Positions 1 through 9,176 of a stretch of 59,864 nucleotides of DNA are shown here, one piece after another. Location of the stretch: positions 1 to 59,864 of the forward strand of contig NZ_SMKU01000014.1 of NCBI RefSeq assembly GCF_004349215.1. Direction: 5' to 3'. The translations under genes and the position numbers were made by a program. The first letter of the stretch is position 1. The number at the start of each line of letters is the position of its first letter. The stretch is from Actinomadura rubrisoli. GTDB taxonomy: Bacteria; Actinomycetota; Actinomycetes; Streptosporangiales; Streptosporangiaceae. The notes under the pieces were generated by a model. The model was not told where the DNA came from. It worked only from the letters and a program-made list of their open reading frames with translations, and ran no database searches.

Positions 1-362
1 CACCCCGCAGACCCCAGGCAGACGAACTCCCCCGGCGCCGTCCAGCGATCGAACTGGCCACCCGCCTGCACGGGACATCGGTAGAGCGGCCCGCCGAAAC
101 AGGCGCCGTCGCGACCCACCTGGCAGAACTCGCCCCGCACCTGTCGCCCTCCGAACGGCGACTCCTGGCGCACGCGGTAGAGACGGGCACCGCGATCTGC
201 ATCGACTACATCAACGGGGAGGGAAACCCGTCCACCCGCGTCATCGAGAAGATCCGCCTCGACGCCCCCTTCCTCATCGCCTGGTGCCGCCTGCGCGTCG
301 CCGAAAGAATCTTCCACACATCCCGCATCCAAGCCGTAGCCCCACCCTCCCTCATGCCCTAG
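1..362 (+). CDS. WYL-domain / helicase-associated protein, C-terminal part
   Basis: The reading frame enters from outside the window (first full codon at base 3) and ends at TAG 360-362, giving about 119 residues. The tail has the pattern of a WYL domain: a core AICIDYINGEG, then RVIEKIRLDAP, then LIAWCRLRVAERIF, with the Tyr, the Trp-Cys and the closing Arg-rich strand. In actinomycetes this arrangement commonly closes 'helicase-associated' or regulatory WYL proteins that sense nucleic-acid-like ligands. The full domain order cannot be seen, so the assignment rests on the C-terminus only. Confidence 0.6.
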   Translation, partial: PRRPQADELPRRRPAIELATRLHGTSVERPAETGAVATHLAELAPHLSPSERRLLAHAVETGTAICIDYINGEGNPSTRVIEKIRLDAPFLIAWCRLRVAERIFHTSRIQAVAPPSLMP

Positions 363-480
363 GGCAGGCCGGGGCCGGTTGCGCCGATGGCCTTCTGCGG
401 GGGTTCGGCATTCACATTGAAAAGCGCCTCTCTTGATTCGCTGGAATGAAAGAGAACGCCTGGGTTAGCATCCCGGGATT

Positions 481-924
481 GTGGAACTCGCGAGACGATC
501 TCTGCGATGGCGCAGGCGTTCTGGTACGCGTCTGCGCCGCCTGCTGGTCGTCGCGGTCTTCCTCGCCTACGGGTCGCCGTGTGTGCCGCTGGGGCACTGC
601 CACGGCGACCATGCCGTCTCCAGCGCCGCGGAGTCGCTGAGATCTGCCCCTATTTCGCAGGTCAAGGCTCCCTCGCCGGAGATGGCGACCAGTGCCGAGC
701 CCTGTCATGAGGCCCCGCCGGAAGCGGCGATCCCTGACTCCCAGGTGACGGGGCTGCCCGTGTACGTCCCCTTGTCCACGGCGGACGCGCTCGTCGTGCC
801 CGCGGCGACGAGCCTCGCCGGTGGGCCGCTGCAATTGCCAGGAGAGGCGTTATACGGCCTGGGCCTGGCGGGGTACCGCACCGGTGCCGCCGCCTTGGCC
901 GTGCTCTGCATTTTCCGAACCTGA
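481..924 (+). CDS. small secreted or membrane protein, His/Cys motif
   Basis: A 147-residue frame from GTG. An Arg-rich N-terminus is followed by a hydrophobic stretch (LLVVAVFLAYGSPCVPLG), then a GHCHGDH cluster, a low-complexity Pro/Ala/Ser middle, and a short hydrophobic tail ending in LCIFRT. This looks like an exported or membrane-anchored small protein; the His/Cys cluster could bind a metal, but that is inference. It lies just upstream of a cysteine-synthase-like gene and may be co-transcribed with it. No strong ribosome site is visible before the GTG, so the start is uncertain. Family not recognised. Confidence 0.45.
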   Translation: MELARRSLRWRRRSGTRLRRLLVVAVFLAYGSPCVPLGHCHGDHAVSSAAESLRSAPISQVKAPSPEMATSAEPCHEAPPEAAIPDSQVTGLPVYVPLSTADALVVPAATSLAGGPLQLPGEALYGLGLAGYRTGAAALAVLCIFRT

Positions 925-995
925 TCAGTCGCGCGCCATGCCGGCGCGGAAACACGCCCCCCGCCACGTTTCACGACTGATAAGGATCGTCACCC

Positions 996-2114
996 ATGAA
1001 GACGGCACGCCGTATCCGCATGCCGGAAATCCTGGACGTCATCGGGCGCACGCCCGTGGTACGCCTTCGCAACCTCACGACCCCCGATGAAGCGCAACTG
1101 ATCGCCAAACTCGAGAACGCCAATCCCGCGGGCAGCCTCAAGGACCGTCCCGCCTGGCACATCATCGAGCACGCCGAACGCACCGGACGGCTCCGCCCGG
1201 GCGGAACGATCATCGAGTCGTCGTCGGGGAACTTCTCCATCGCGCTGGCGATGATCGGCGCGTCCCGCGGCTACCGGGTGGTGGCCGTGGTCGACCCCAA
1301 GCTCACCGCCACCAACCGCGGCCTGCTGGAGGCGTTCGGCGCGGAGATCATCGTCGTGGACGAGCCCGACGACTCCGGCTCCTTCCACAAGACCCGGATC
1401 GAGCTCGCCAACCGGCTCCACCGGCAGACGCCCGGCTCGTTCCGTCCCGACCAGTGCTTCAACCCGCTCAACGGCCAGGCGCACTACCGCACCACCGCCC
1501 GCGAGCTGCTCGCCCAGACCCGCCACCTGGCGGCGGTCGTGTGCACCGTCTCCACCGGCGGCCAGCTCGGCGGCATCGCCCGCGCCGTCAAGGAACGCGC
1601 ACCGCACGTCAAGGTCATCGGCGTCGACGTGCACGGTTCCACGGTGTTCGGCGGCCGGCCCCACGCCTATCTGACCCCCGGCGTAGGGCTGAGCTGGACG
1701 CCGGCGAACCTGGCGGACCTGTCGCTGGTGGACGAGGTGTACATGGTCACCGACCAGGACGCCTTCCGCGCCTGCCGCACCCTCGTGCGCTCCGAAGGGC
1801 TGCTCGCCGGGGTCTCGACCGGCGCGGCCCTCACCGTCGCGCTCACCGAGGCCATGCAGGGCAAACCCCGGCAGCAGGTGGCCTTCCTCGCCGCCGACCG
1901 CGGGGAACGGTACCTGGCCACCGCCTTCAACGACGACTGGCTGAAGGACCACGGCCTCACCACCGCCGCCGACCCCGAGGGCCTGCGGCGACGCGCGCGG
2001 CAGCTCGTCCCGCACTCGACCCGGCCGGCCGACGAATGCGCGAACCACCTGCCCGACCTGGCCGCCGAACTCGGCTCGCCCACCTTCGTGCTGGCCCGCT
2101 CCGAGTGGAGATGA
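996..2114 (+). CDS. PLP-dependent cysteine synthase-like enzyme (SbnA-type)
   Basis: A 372-residue fold-type II PLP enzyme. K49 in PAGSLKDRP is the expected Schiff-base lysine, SSSGNFSIAL (about 75-84) is the substrate-binding loop, and STGGQLGG (about 190) is the phosphate-binding glycine loop. It resembles O-acetyl/O-phosphoserine sulfhydrylases and the 2,3-diaminopropionate enzyme SbnA; the DQCFNPLNGQAHYRTTARE stretch suits the SbnA-like side. The usual SbnB partner is absent; instead the gene runs directly into an MFS transporter with no gap. It may make a small amino acid that is exported. The exact product cannot be set from sequence alone. Confidence 0.75.
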   Translation: MKTARRIRMPEILDVIGRTPVVRLRNLTTPDEAQLIAKLENANPAGSLKDRPAWHIIEHAERTGRLRPGGTIIESSSGNFSIALAMIGASRGYRVVAVVDPKLTATNRGLLEAFGAEIIVVDEPDDSGSFHKTRIELANRLHRQTPGSFRPDQCFNPLNGQAHYRTTARELLAQTRHLAAVVCTVSTGGQLGGIARAVKERAPHVKVIGVDVHGSTVFGGRPHAYLTPGVGLSWTPANLADLSLVDEVYMVTDQDAFRACRTLVRSEGLLAGVSTGAALTVALTEAMQGKPRQQVAFLAADRGERYLATAFNDDWLKDHGLTTAADPEGLRRRARQLVPHSTRPADECANHLPDLAAELGSPTFVLARSEWR

Positions 2115-2118
2115 GGTG

Positions 2119-3351
2119 ATGCTGACGCTCCTGCGCGAACGCGCGTTCCGGCGCCTTTGGCTGAGCTACTCCGCCTCCGCCGCGGCGACCGGAATGATGC
2201 CGACCGCCTTGACACTGGCCGTCCTGGACGGCCCGCACGGCCTGTCCGCGCTCGGCCTGGTCCTCGGCGCGCGGACGCTGGGCTTCGTCCTGGGCTCCCT
2301 GCCCGGCGGGGTCATCGCCGACCGCTACCCGCGCGCGCTCGTCCTGACCGTCTCCAGCGCGGTCCGCGGCGGCGCGACGGCGGTGGTAGGGCTCGCCGCC
2401 GGCCTGCCCCTCCTGGCCGTCTGCGTCGCGATCGGCTGCGCGGGCGCGGGCGAGGGCACCTTCCGCAGCGCCTACCAGGCCCTCGTCGCCGAACTCGTCG
2501 GCGAGGACCGGCTCCAGGAGGCCAACGCCGCCACCACCCTCAGCCTCCGGATCTGGCTGGTCGGCGGCCCCACCGCCGCGGTGGCCCTCTACGCCGGGTT
2601 CGGCCGGGGCCTCAGCCTCACCGCCGCGGCCGCGTTGTGGCTGGTCTCCGCACTGCTCGCCGGCACCGTCCCCGCGAAGAACCCGTCCGCGCCACGATCG
2701 GAGGCGGGCACCACCATGTTGACCGAGTTCCGGCAGGGCCTGGACGAGGCGCGCCGGCACCGCTGGTTCCTCGCCGGACTCGGCGCCCTGGTCGCCTGGC
2801 TCGCCCTCGGCGAGGCGGCCAAGTACGTGATGCTGCCCGTGGTGAGCCGGGACAGGTTCGGCTCTACCGCGCTCATCGGCCTGGCCCTCGGCGCCTACTC
2901 GGCCGGAGCGATCGCGGGCGCCGTGCTGATGAGCCGATGGAGACCCCGCCGCGTCGGCGTCCCCGCCATGATCATGCTCGGGAGCTACGGCCTGGTCCCG
3001 CTGTCGTTGGCCTACGCGTCCCAGAGCTGGATCGTCATCGCCGCCTGCGCCATCGGCGGGGTGGGGATCGAGGTCTTCAACATCCCCTGGTTCACCGCGA
3101 TCCAGCGCGAGGTCCCCGCCCGCCTCCAGGCCCGGATCTCGTCCCTGGACTTCCTGGTCTCCTACGGGATGAGCCCCGTCGGCTTCGCCCTCATCCCGCC
3201 CATGGTCGAGGCCGCCGGCGCCCGAATCGTCCTCACCACCGCCGGGCTCCTGGTCATGGGCAGCGCCCTCGCGACCCTGCTCGTCCCGGGCATGACAGGC
3301 TTCAGCGATCCGCGCTCCAGAGAACACGACCTGATCGAAGCCACGAGATAG
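2119..3351 (+). CDS. MFS transporter, probable exporter
   Basis: A 410-residue major facilitator with about 12 hydrophobic helices and a loop 2-3 motif of the G..aDRypRr kind (GGVIADRYPRAL, about residues 60-72). A GGAG 8 bases before ATG 2119 supports this start over the in-frame GTG 3 bases upstream. It follows the cysteine-synthase-like gene by 4 bases, so the two are almost certainly one transcript. Export of the neighbouring enzyme's product, or of a toxic analogue, is a reasonable inference. The substrate is unknown. Confidence 0.8.
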   Translation: MLTLLRERAFRRLWLSYSASAAATGMMPTALTLAVLDGPHGLSALGLVLGARTLGFVLGSLPGGVIADRYPRALVLTVSSAVRGGATAVVGLAAGLPLLAVCVAIGCAGAGEGTFRSAYQALVAELVGEDRLQEANAATTLSLRIWLVGGPTAAVALYAGFGRGLSLTAAAALWLVSALLAGTVPAKNPSAPRSEAGTTMLTEFRQGLDEARRHRWFLAGLGALVAWLALGEAAKYVMLPVVSRDRFGSTALIGLALGAYSAGAIAGAVLMSRWRPRRVGVPAMIMLGSYGLVPLSLAYASQSWIVIAACAIGGVGIEVFNIPWFTAIQREVPARLQARISSLDFLVSYGMSPVGFALIPPMVEAAGARIVLTTAGLLVMGSALATLLVPGMTGFSDPRSREHDLIEATR

Positions 3352-3464
3352 CTACCGGTCACGAGATCCGATCCTGGCCGTGACATTTGTTCGGTGCCAG
3401 ACGGGTGCGCGGCGGTCCGCAAGGGGCGAACCCATGGATTACCCCACGCGTTAATGCGGCAAGG

Positions 3465-3499
3465 GACGGCTGCTGCCGCTCGGGACGGCAGCAGCCGTC
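3465..3499 (+). terminator. strong GC hairpin after the MFS gene
   Basis: A perfect 14-bp stem (GACGGCTGCTGCCG and its complement) with a 7-nt loop, about 110 bases after the MFS stop. There is no T-run, as is common for actinomycete terminators. The rest of 3352-3712 shows no credible gene. Confidence 0.55.
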
Positions 3500-3712
3500 G
3501 GGGGCGGCCAGGCCACGGAGGATCCTGCACGTGGTGAAGATTTCACGCCGCGATGGCGGTCAATGCCGCGCGGTTGGGCGCGCACGGTGGTGGATGAGGC
3601 TGTGCGGCGCGACACCGTGTGCGCCCTGGCGTAGATTCTGCGTGAGCGGTACCTGACAGCCGAGGCATTGGGTGGGTGCGTGGACCAGTCGAGACCGCCG
3701 GATCCCTCGCGG

Positions 3713-5746
3713 ATGAGTAACGAGCTCAGCGGGAGCCAGGTGATCGGCACTGCCGTGCAGGCGGGCTCGATCGGCACGCTGAACCTGTCGGCGCACGCGC
3801 CCCCGCCGGTCCTGGTCCCGCGCCAGTTGCCTGCCGCGCTGCCGGGGTTCGTGAATCGCGCTGACGAGATGGCCCAGCTGGACGAGTTGCTCGCCGAGCT
3901 GAACGCCGGGCCCCGCGTGGTCGTGGTGAGCGGCCTGGGCGGTGTGGGCAAGACCGGCCTCGGGGTGCACTGGGCGGCGCGGGCGGGAAGCCGGTTCGAG
4001 GGCGGGCATCTGTACGCCGATCTCGGCGCGCGGCGTCATGGCGGCGGGGTGGAGGTCGGCGACGTGCTGGCGGACTTCCTGCGCGCTCTCGGGGTGGGCG
4101 ACGAGTGGATCCCGGCGGGGTTGGCCGAGCGCGGTTCCCTCTACCGGTCGGTGGTGGCCGACAGGAAGATCTTCGTGCTTCTCGACAACGTCGATCAGCC
4201 CGCCCAGGTGATCCCGCTGGTGCCCGGGTCGCCGGGGAGCGTGGTGATCGTGACGAGCCGCCGCAGGCTGACGGGGCTCCTGGTTTCGGGGGCCAGGCCG
4301 GTGCACCTCGAACCGCTGGACACCGGGGACGGTGTCCGGCTCATCGGCGAGATGCTCAGCGACGGCCGGGTGGACGACGAGCCCGAGGCCGCCGCCGAGC
4401 TGGTCCGGCTGTGCGGCGGGTTGCCCATCGCGCTGCGCGTGTGCGCCGCTCGTCTGGCGGGCCGCCGGGTGGGTCTCGCCGGGTTCTCGGCGGAGCTGGC
4501 CGACGAGCGGCGGCGGATGACGCGCCTCGCCGTCGAGGGGGTGTCCAGCGTGAGCGCCGTCTTCGACGCCGCCTACGCCGATCTGCCGGAGGAGGCCGCC
4601 GCGTTGTATCGCGGGCTCGGCGCGCATCCTGGGCCGGAGTTCTCGCTGGAGGCCATGGCCGTCGCCGGCGGCGTTGGCCGCGACGAGGCGGCCCGGCTGG
4701 CCGAGACGCTGCTGGAGGCCGTCCTTCTGGAGGAACTCGGCGACGGCCGGTATCGCTTCCACGACCTGGTGCGCCTGCATGCGCGCGAGCGTGCGGAGGC
4801 CGGCGGTGAGCATCTGGACGTCCGGCGCCGGATCGTCGAGTGGTATCTGGGCCGGGCGCGTGCGGCCGATCAGGCGGTCCTGGGCGGTCGGCTGCGCCTG
4901 GCCGAGGTGACCGTGGACGATGAGGCTTTCGCCGGATCTGCGGCGGCCATCGAATGGCTGGACCTGGAGCGGATCAATCTGGTCGCGGCCGTGCGCGCGG
5001 CGGCGGAGCACCGGTGGGACGATCTCGTGTGGTGGTTCGGCGAGGCTCTGTGGGCGCTCTATGACAACCGTGCGCACCATGCGGACGAACTTGAGGTGGC
5101 ACGCCTCGCGGCCAGGGCGGCCCGCGACCTCGGCGACGCGCCGGCGCGGACACGGATGCTCAATCAGGTGGTGCGGGCCCTGCTGCGCGCCGGTGACCTG
5201 GACGCCGCCGCGGCGGAGCTGCCCGGAGCCCTGGAAGCCGCGGCCCGGTGCGGGCACCGGCGGGTGGAGTCGGCCGTTCTGGAGTCGGCCGGGCTCGTCC
5301 GGCAGCGTCAAGGTGATCACGAGGGCGCCATCGAGCTCTTCCGGCGGTCACAGGCGATCAACGCCGAGATGGACAATCCGCGCGGCGTGGCATTGCAGGC
5401 TTATCACCTGGCGGGCGTCCTCATCGAGGCCGGACGGTACGCCGAGGCGGTCGCGGAGCTGGGCCGGGCAATGCCGATCATGGTGACGATCCAGGATCGG
5501 CTGAGCCAGGGCAAGATCGGCGTCCGGCTCGGCGACGCCTACCTCCGCCTGGGGCGCCGCCCGGAGGCGCGGGCGGCCCTCCACACCGCCGTGCAGATCA
5601 TGGAAGCGCTGCACATGCCGCTGCGCGAGGCGCGAGCCCTGGAGCTGCTCGCCGACGCGACCGAGGACGAGGACGCGGACAGCGCGGAGAGGTACCGGCG
5701 GCGTGCCCGCTCGCTCCGGGCCGCCGTCGACACCACCGGTACCTAA
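3713..5746 (+). CDS. STAND ATPase (NB-ARC with TPR repeats)
   Basis: A 677-residue protein from ATG 3713; the open frame extends 15 codons upstream, but MSNELSGSQVIGTAVQAGSI is the usual front end of this class. Domains: a short Gly/Gln-rich N-terminal tag (1-30), NB-ARC with Walker A GLGGVGKT (about 75-82), Walker B KIFVLLDNVD (about 153-162) and the GLPIALRV motif (about 235), a winged-helix region (about 330-370), and TPR-like helices from about 450 to 650. There is no DNA-binding domain at either end, so this is not a SARP/AfsR activator. STAND ATPases of this layout act as signal sensors and recur in defence islands; the Wadjet operon next door fits that. Confidence 0.8.
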   Translation: MSNELSGSQVIGTAVQAGSIGTLNLSAHAPPPVLVPRQLPAALPGFVNRADEMAQLDELLAELNAGPRVVVVSGLGGVGKTGLGVHWAARAGSRFEGGHLYADLGARRHGGGVEVGDVLADFLRALGVGDEWIPAGLAERGSLYRSVVADRKIFVLLDNVDQPAQVIPLVPGSPGSVVIVTSRRRLTGLLVSGARPVHLEPLDTGDGVRLIGEMLSDGRVDDEPEAAAELVRLCGGLPIALRVCAARLAGRRVGLAGFSAELADERRRMTRLAVEGVSSVSAVFDAAYADLPEEAAALYRGLGAHPGPEFSLEAMAVAGGVGRDEAARLAETLLEAVLLEELGDGRYRFHDLVRLHARERAEAGGEHLDVRRRIVEWYLGRARAADQAVLGGRLRLAEVTVDDEAFAGSAAAIEWLDLERINLVAAVRAAAEHRWDDLVWWFGEALWALYDNRAHHADELEVARLAARAARDLGDAPARTRMLNQVVRALLRAGDLDAAAAELPGALEAAARCGHRRVESAVLESAGLVRQRQGDHEGAIELFRRSQAINAEMDNPRGVALQAYHLAGVLIEAGRYAEAVAELGRAMPIMVTIQDRLSQGKIGVRLGDAYLRLGRRPEARAALHTAVQIMEALHMPLREARALELLADATEDEDADSAERYRRRARSLRAAVDTTGT

Positions 5747-7376
5747 ACCTCAAAACCGACGGGGGGGGGGTTACTTCGACGTGCCTTTTGTCAGGTCCGG
5801 CCGCGACCAGTGTCCGGCCTTCCACGGGATGGCCGGAGAGCAGGCGAAGGTAGGCCGTCGACGCGCAGACCGCGACCTCGGCTCCACGCGCCTCCAGGCG
5901 ACGGCCGTCCCTCATGGTGAGGAGCGTGCGGCCCTCGCCGGCGGCCGCCGCGGTGAGGACGGCCCCCGGGAAGCGGGCGAACACCTGCTCGGACCACGCT
6001 TCGGGATCGGCGGGTGGTTCCCGGCGGACGAAGATCGCGGCACTTTCCAGCAGGCGCCGGTCCACCTCTCGTTCGTCGACCAGAAGGTGGGGGTCGGGAA
6101 GATCGTCGTGGTCCAGGACGGCCGGGCGCCGCTCCAGTTCGATCACGTCGGCGTCGATCCGCCCTTCGATCAGCAGAGCGGAGACCTCGCGCCCGATCGG
6201 CCGGGGGAGGGGAACCGGGCGGGCGCGTGGTGCGATCGGTGGCGGGTCCAGGTCCATGAGCTCGTACAGGCGCGCTCTGAGGTTGCCCGCCGCACGGCCG
6301 CGCATCCCCAGCGCCTCGTGCGCGATCGGGGTGGTCCTCATTCCGTCGAGTTGCCGGCGCAGGCCGCGTCCGGGGTCGAGCCGGGGATGTGAGCGCCCGA
6401 ACGCGGCCAGTGCCGATTCGGGGTCCAGCTCGGCGCCGCCGTAGGCGGCCAGCGCCGTCGGCTGCTCCAGCGCCGCCCCGTAATAGGTCACCGACCCATG
6501 ATCGCCGACGACCCAGTCGGCGGCCACGAGTGCGGCGCGCCAGCCCTCCTCGGGCGGGATGAGCATCAGGCCGGCGTTGAGGGCCTCCGCCAGCCAGCCC
6601 TCGATCCGGTGCCGGCCGTGCCGCGCCGCGACGTTCGGATGCATGATCAACGCCGTCCGGTAGTGGTCGACCGGGAGCTCGGCGACCCACCGGGCGGGCA
6701 GGTCCGGATACCTTCCGAGGAGCGAGTGCGGGCCCCAGGTCGAGGTCAGGACCACCAGCCCCTGCCCGGGCCTGACGCCCAGCGCCCGCCGGTACTCGTC
6801 GCGGAGCGGGAGGCTGTCCACCATGCGGTCGAAACTGGGGTCGCCCGTGACGACCGCGTGCTCGGCGGCGGGCGGGCACGCCCGCCGCAGCCGTTCGAGC
6901 TGCTCCTCGTGAGACAGGGCGATGAGGGCGGGAACGACCCTTCCCCGGTGTATCAGCTGCCTGGCCGCCAGGCCCGAGGCCACGCCCGGCTGCCCGGTGG
7001 ACTCCACGACCAGGCGATTGTGGCCCACGCCGTGGGGGAAGACGGCGACCGGTGCCCGCAACCGGTGCAGCTCGCCGTTGGCCGAGGCCGAGATCGCCAG
7101 GTCGAAACGCGTCCGGACGGCGCTTCGCCACGGCACGACGCGGGCCCGCAGGTCGCGGAGGAACTCCGGGAGGCCGTCACCGAAGGCCGAGCCGCCGTTG
7201 ACGGTGAAGGTGACCTGAACCCGGGTGTCACCGTCGAACACCGGAAGCACGTCCAGGAGCCGGGCCGCGGACGTGACGGTCCGGGCCACCGCCAGAACCT
7301 CCCGCCGGGGTGCGATGGTGTCCCACCGACCGGTCGCCGATCCCCTCCGGGACGCCCCGCGCAGCCTGCTGAACAC
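5598..7376 (-). CDS. CDP-glycerol-transferase-like (GT-B) protein; C-terminus doubtful
   Basis: As read, 592 residues. Features recalling TagB/TagF-type CDP-glycerol glycerophosphotransferases include ARTVTSAARLLDVLP at the front, FPHGVGHNRL, HPNVAARHG and GDHGSVTYYGAALEQPTALAAYG. These suggest a GT-B glycan or teichoic-acid-like transferase, without close assignment. The last 50 or so codons lie antisense to the convergent STAND gene and are entered only through a run of ten C (G on the + strand, 5761-5770). With nine or eleven C the frame stops within about ten codons; with nine it ends at 5750, just clear of the neighbour. A GGGAGG before GTG 7289 offers an alternative start. Confidence 0.6.
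   Translation of the reverse strand: MFSRLRGASRRGSATGRWDTIAPRREVLAVARTVTSAARLLDVLPVFDGDTRVQVTFTVNGGSAFGDGLPEFLRDLRARVVPWRSAVRTRFDLAISASANGELHRLRAPVAVFPHGVGHNRLVVESTGQPGVASGLAARQLIHRGRVVPALIALSHEEQLERLRRACPPAAEHAVVTGDPSFDRMVDSLPLRDEYRRALGVRPGQGLVVLTSTWGPHSLLGRYPDLPARWVAELPVDHYRTALIMHPNVAARHGRHRIEGWLAEALNAGLMLIPPEEGWRAALVAADWVVGDHGSVTYYGAALEQPTALAAYGGAELDPESALAAFGRSHPRLDPGRGLRRQLDGMRTTPIAHEALGMRGRAAGNLRARLYELMDLDPPPIAPRARPVPLPRPIGREVSALLIEGRIDADVIELERRPAVLDHDDLPDPHLLVDEREVDRRLLESAAIFVRREPPADPEAWSEQVFARFPGAVLTAAAAGEGRTLLTMRDGRRLEARGAEVAVCASTAYLRLLSGHPVEGRTLVAAGPDKRHVEVTPPPSVLRFRYRWCRRRPGASGHAAGTSPRCPRPRPRSRRRAAPGLAPRAAACAALP
5761..5770. repeat. G10 homopolymer at a gene end
   Basis: Ten consecutive G (C on the coding minus strand) lie at the 3' end of the GT-like gene. 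The tract length decides whether the protein ends here or continues 50 codons into the opposite gene. It is either a slippage-prone site or a sequencing length error. Confidence 0.9.
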
Positions 7377-7598
7377 GTCCGCCCTTAGGATTCGTCGACA
7401 GTGGCCTGACCTTACCGGACGGCGGCCGGGCGGGCTGACCTGCGGTTCCGCCCCTCACCGGCCGGGCGCAGGCGTCGGGGGCCGTGGATGGGCCGAGACG
7501 CGCCGCTTGGGCGATGTCACCGAATGCGGTTGTTCGGCGCGAAGTTGGCGGGAGAATGTCCGAGGAGGGATGACGACGCGGTTCGTCCGAGGAGGTTC

Positions 7599-9176
7599 GT
7601 GGCGCAGCTGATCACCAGGCCGTTCGCGCACCTTGATGCGCCGTTGTCGGAGACCTATCGCCGGATCATGCGGGTCTTCGTCGACAACAAGCGCCGGTTC
7701 GTGGTGCACCTGCGGCCTGAGGACGTGGCCGAGGTGCTTCGACGGGACGGCGGCCCGGCGCTCGGGCAGGAGGCGGTCGACAAGGCGCTGGAGAGCCTGG
7801 CCGACTGGGGGAACCTGCGCGCCGATCCCGACACCAGCAGGGTCACCACCGTCGAGGACTTCTACCGGGCTCGCTACCTCTACCAGCTCAGCCGCGAGGG
7901 CGAGGCGGCCGAACGCGCCCTTGAGGTGTACGAGCGGGAGATCGGGCGGCGCGGGGAGTTGCAGGCGGTCGCGCTGGAGGACATCCGGGTGCGGTTGCGG
8001 GCACTGCGCGATCTGCCCGGACATCCGGATCCCGCCGTCGTCCACAACCTGCTGCTGGAGCTGATGAGCAGGCTGGACAGCCTGGCGGCGAACGCGAGCG
8101 CGTTCATGAGCGGGCTCCAGCGCACCATCGACCTCCAGGACGTCGACGAGGAGGCGTTCCTGGCCTACAAGGACCGGCTCATCGCCTATCTCGAACGCTT
8201 CGTGTCCGAACTGGTCGTCAAGCACCATGACATCGCCACCACGTTGCGGGCGCTGCCGCCGCAGCGGGTCGCGGCGCTGCTGGCGCTGGCCGCCGAGCGG
8301 GAGGCCGTCGATGCCCTTCCCGACGCCGTGGCCGTTCAGGCCGGGGTCGGCGGATCCGGTGGGGACGACGCGTCCGCGGCGGCGGTGAGCGCGGCCGCCG
8401 CCGAGAAGCTGGCGCTCTGGGAGAGCCGCTGGTCCGGCCTGTGGTCCTGGTTCGTCGGTGGCCGCGGCCACCCCTGCCAGGCCGACCTGCTCCGTACCCG
8501 GGCTCGCAAGGCGATCCCGGACCTGCTGGCCACGATCAGCGTGCTGCAGGAGCGGCGCGCCGGGCGCAGCGACCGGTCCGCAGACTTCCGGGCGCTGGCG
8601 CGCTGGTTCGCCCAGGCGCCCACCGACGAGGACGCCCACCGGTTGTGGCGGGCGGCGTTCGGCCTGTCCACCTCGCGGCATCTCACCGCAGAGCCGGGGG
8701 TGTCGCCCACCGAGGTGCCCGCGGCCGCCAGCTGGCTGGACGCGCCGCGAGTGGAGGTGTCGGCCAGGTTGCGCGCCAGCGGCCGGTACGCCCGGCGCGG
8801 TGCGCCCCGGCAGGTCCGTGACCGTGCGGCCGAACGCGAGATGCTCGCCCGGGAGATGGCGGCCGAGCGCGAGCAGGCCGAGGCGGCCCGCCGTCGCCTG
8901 GCCACCGGACGGCCCACCCGGCTCAGCGATCTGGGCAAGCTGGACCGGCAGGAGTTCGGGCTTTTCCTGCGGCTGCTGGGCGACGCGCTGGCGGCGGGCC
9001 CGCCCGGCCCCGACGGGGTGATCCGGACCCGTACCTCCGACGGAGCGCTGGCGGTGACGCTGGAGCCGGTGGACGGTCTGGCGGAGGTGGTGACCGAGGA
9101 CGGCGTGCTGCGCGGTCCCGACCACGAGATCACCGTCGTCGATCTGATCAGCCCCGACCGGGCGGTGGTCCCGTGA
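7599..9176 (+). CDS. jetA: Wadjet type II protein JetA (DUF2397, TIGR02677)
   Basis: A 525-residue protein of the DUF2397/TIGR02677 family, the kleisin-like subunit of type II Wadjet SMC complexes. The start region RPFAHLDAPLSETYRRIMRVFVDNKRRFVVHLRPEDV is typical, and the four-gene order that follows is diagnostic. GTG 7599 has AGGAGG upstream (3-base gap) and fits family length; the frame is open further upstream. Wadjet complexes recognise and cleave circular plasmid DNA by loop extrusion (established for type I; type II inferred by homology). It overlaps jetB by 4 bases (GTGA). Confidence 0.88.
   Translation: MAQLITRPFAHLDAPLSETYRRIMRVFVDNKRRFVVHLRPEDVAEVLRRDGGPALGQEAVDKALESLADWGNLRADPDTSRVTTVEDFYRARYLYQLSREGEAAERALEVYEREIGRRGELQAVALEDIRVRLRALRDLPGHPDPAVVHNLLLELMSRLDSLAANASAFMSGLQRTIDLQDVDEEAFLAYKDRLIAYLERFVSELVVKHHDIATTLRALPPQRVAALLALAAEREAVDALPDAVAVQAGVGGSGGDDASAAAVSAAAAEKLALWESRWSGLWSWFVGGRGHPCQADLLRTRARKAIPDLLATISVLQERRAGRSDRSADFRALARWFAQAPTDEDAHRLWRAAFGLSTSRHLTAEPGVSPTEVPAAASWLDAPRVEVSARLRASGRYARRGAPRQVRDRAAEREMLAREMAAEREQAEAARRRLATGRPTRLSDLGKLDRQEFGLFLRLLGDALAAGPPGPDGVIRTRTSDGALAVTLEPVDGLAEVVTEDGVLRGPDHEITVVDLISPDRAVVP

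Noticed and set aside
990..2048. 352-codon minus-strand frame under the cysteine-synthase-like gene
   Set aside because: Low-complexity Gly/Val/Asp antisense shadow; the + strand carries PLP motifs.
3560..5320. 586-codon open frame on the minus strand under the STAND gene
   Set aside because: His/Pro/Gly/Arg-rich shadow typical of antisense reading in high-GC coding DNA; the + strand protein has clear NB-ARC motifs.
3713..5746. SARP/AfsR-type pathway activator
   Set aside because: No N-terminal OmpR-like winged helix or BTAD domain; starts directly with a short tag and NB-ARC.
7570..7611. ATG 7570 after GAGGAGGG as a start for jetA
   Set aside because: It is in a different frame and stops at 7611; GTG 7599 is in the jetA frame.
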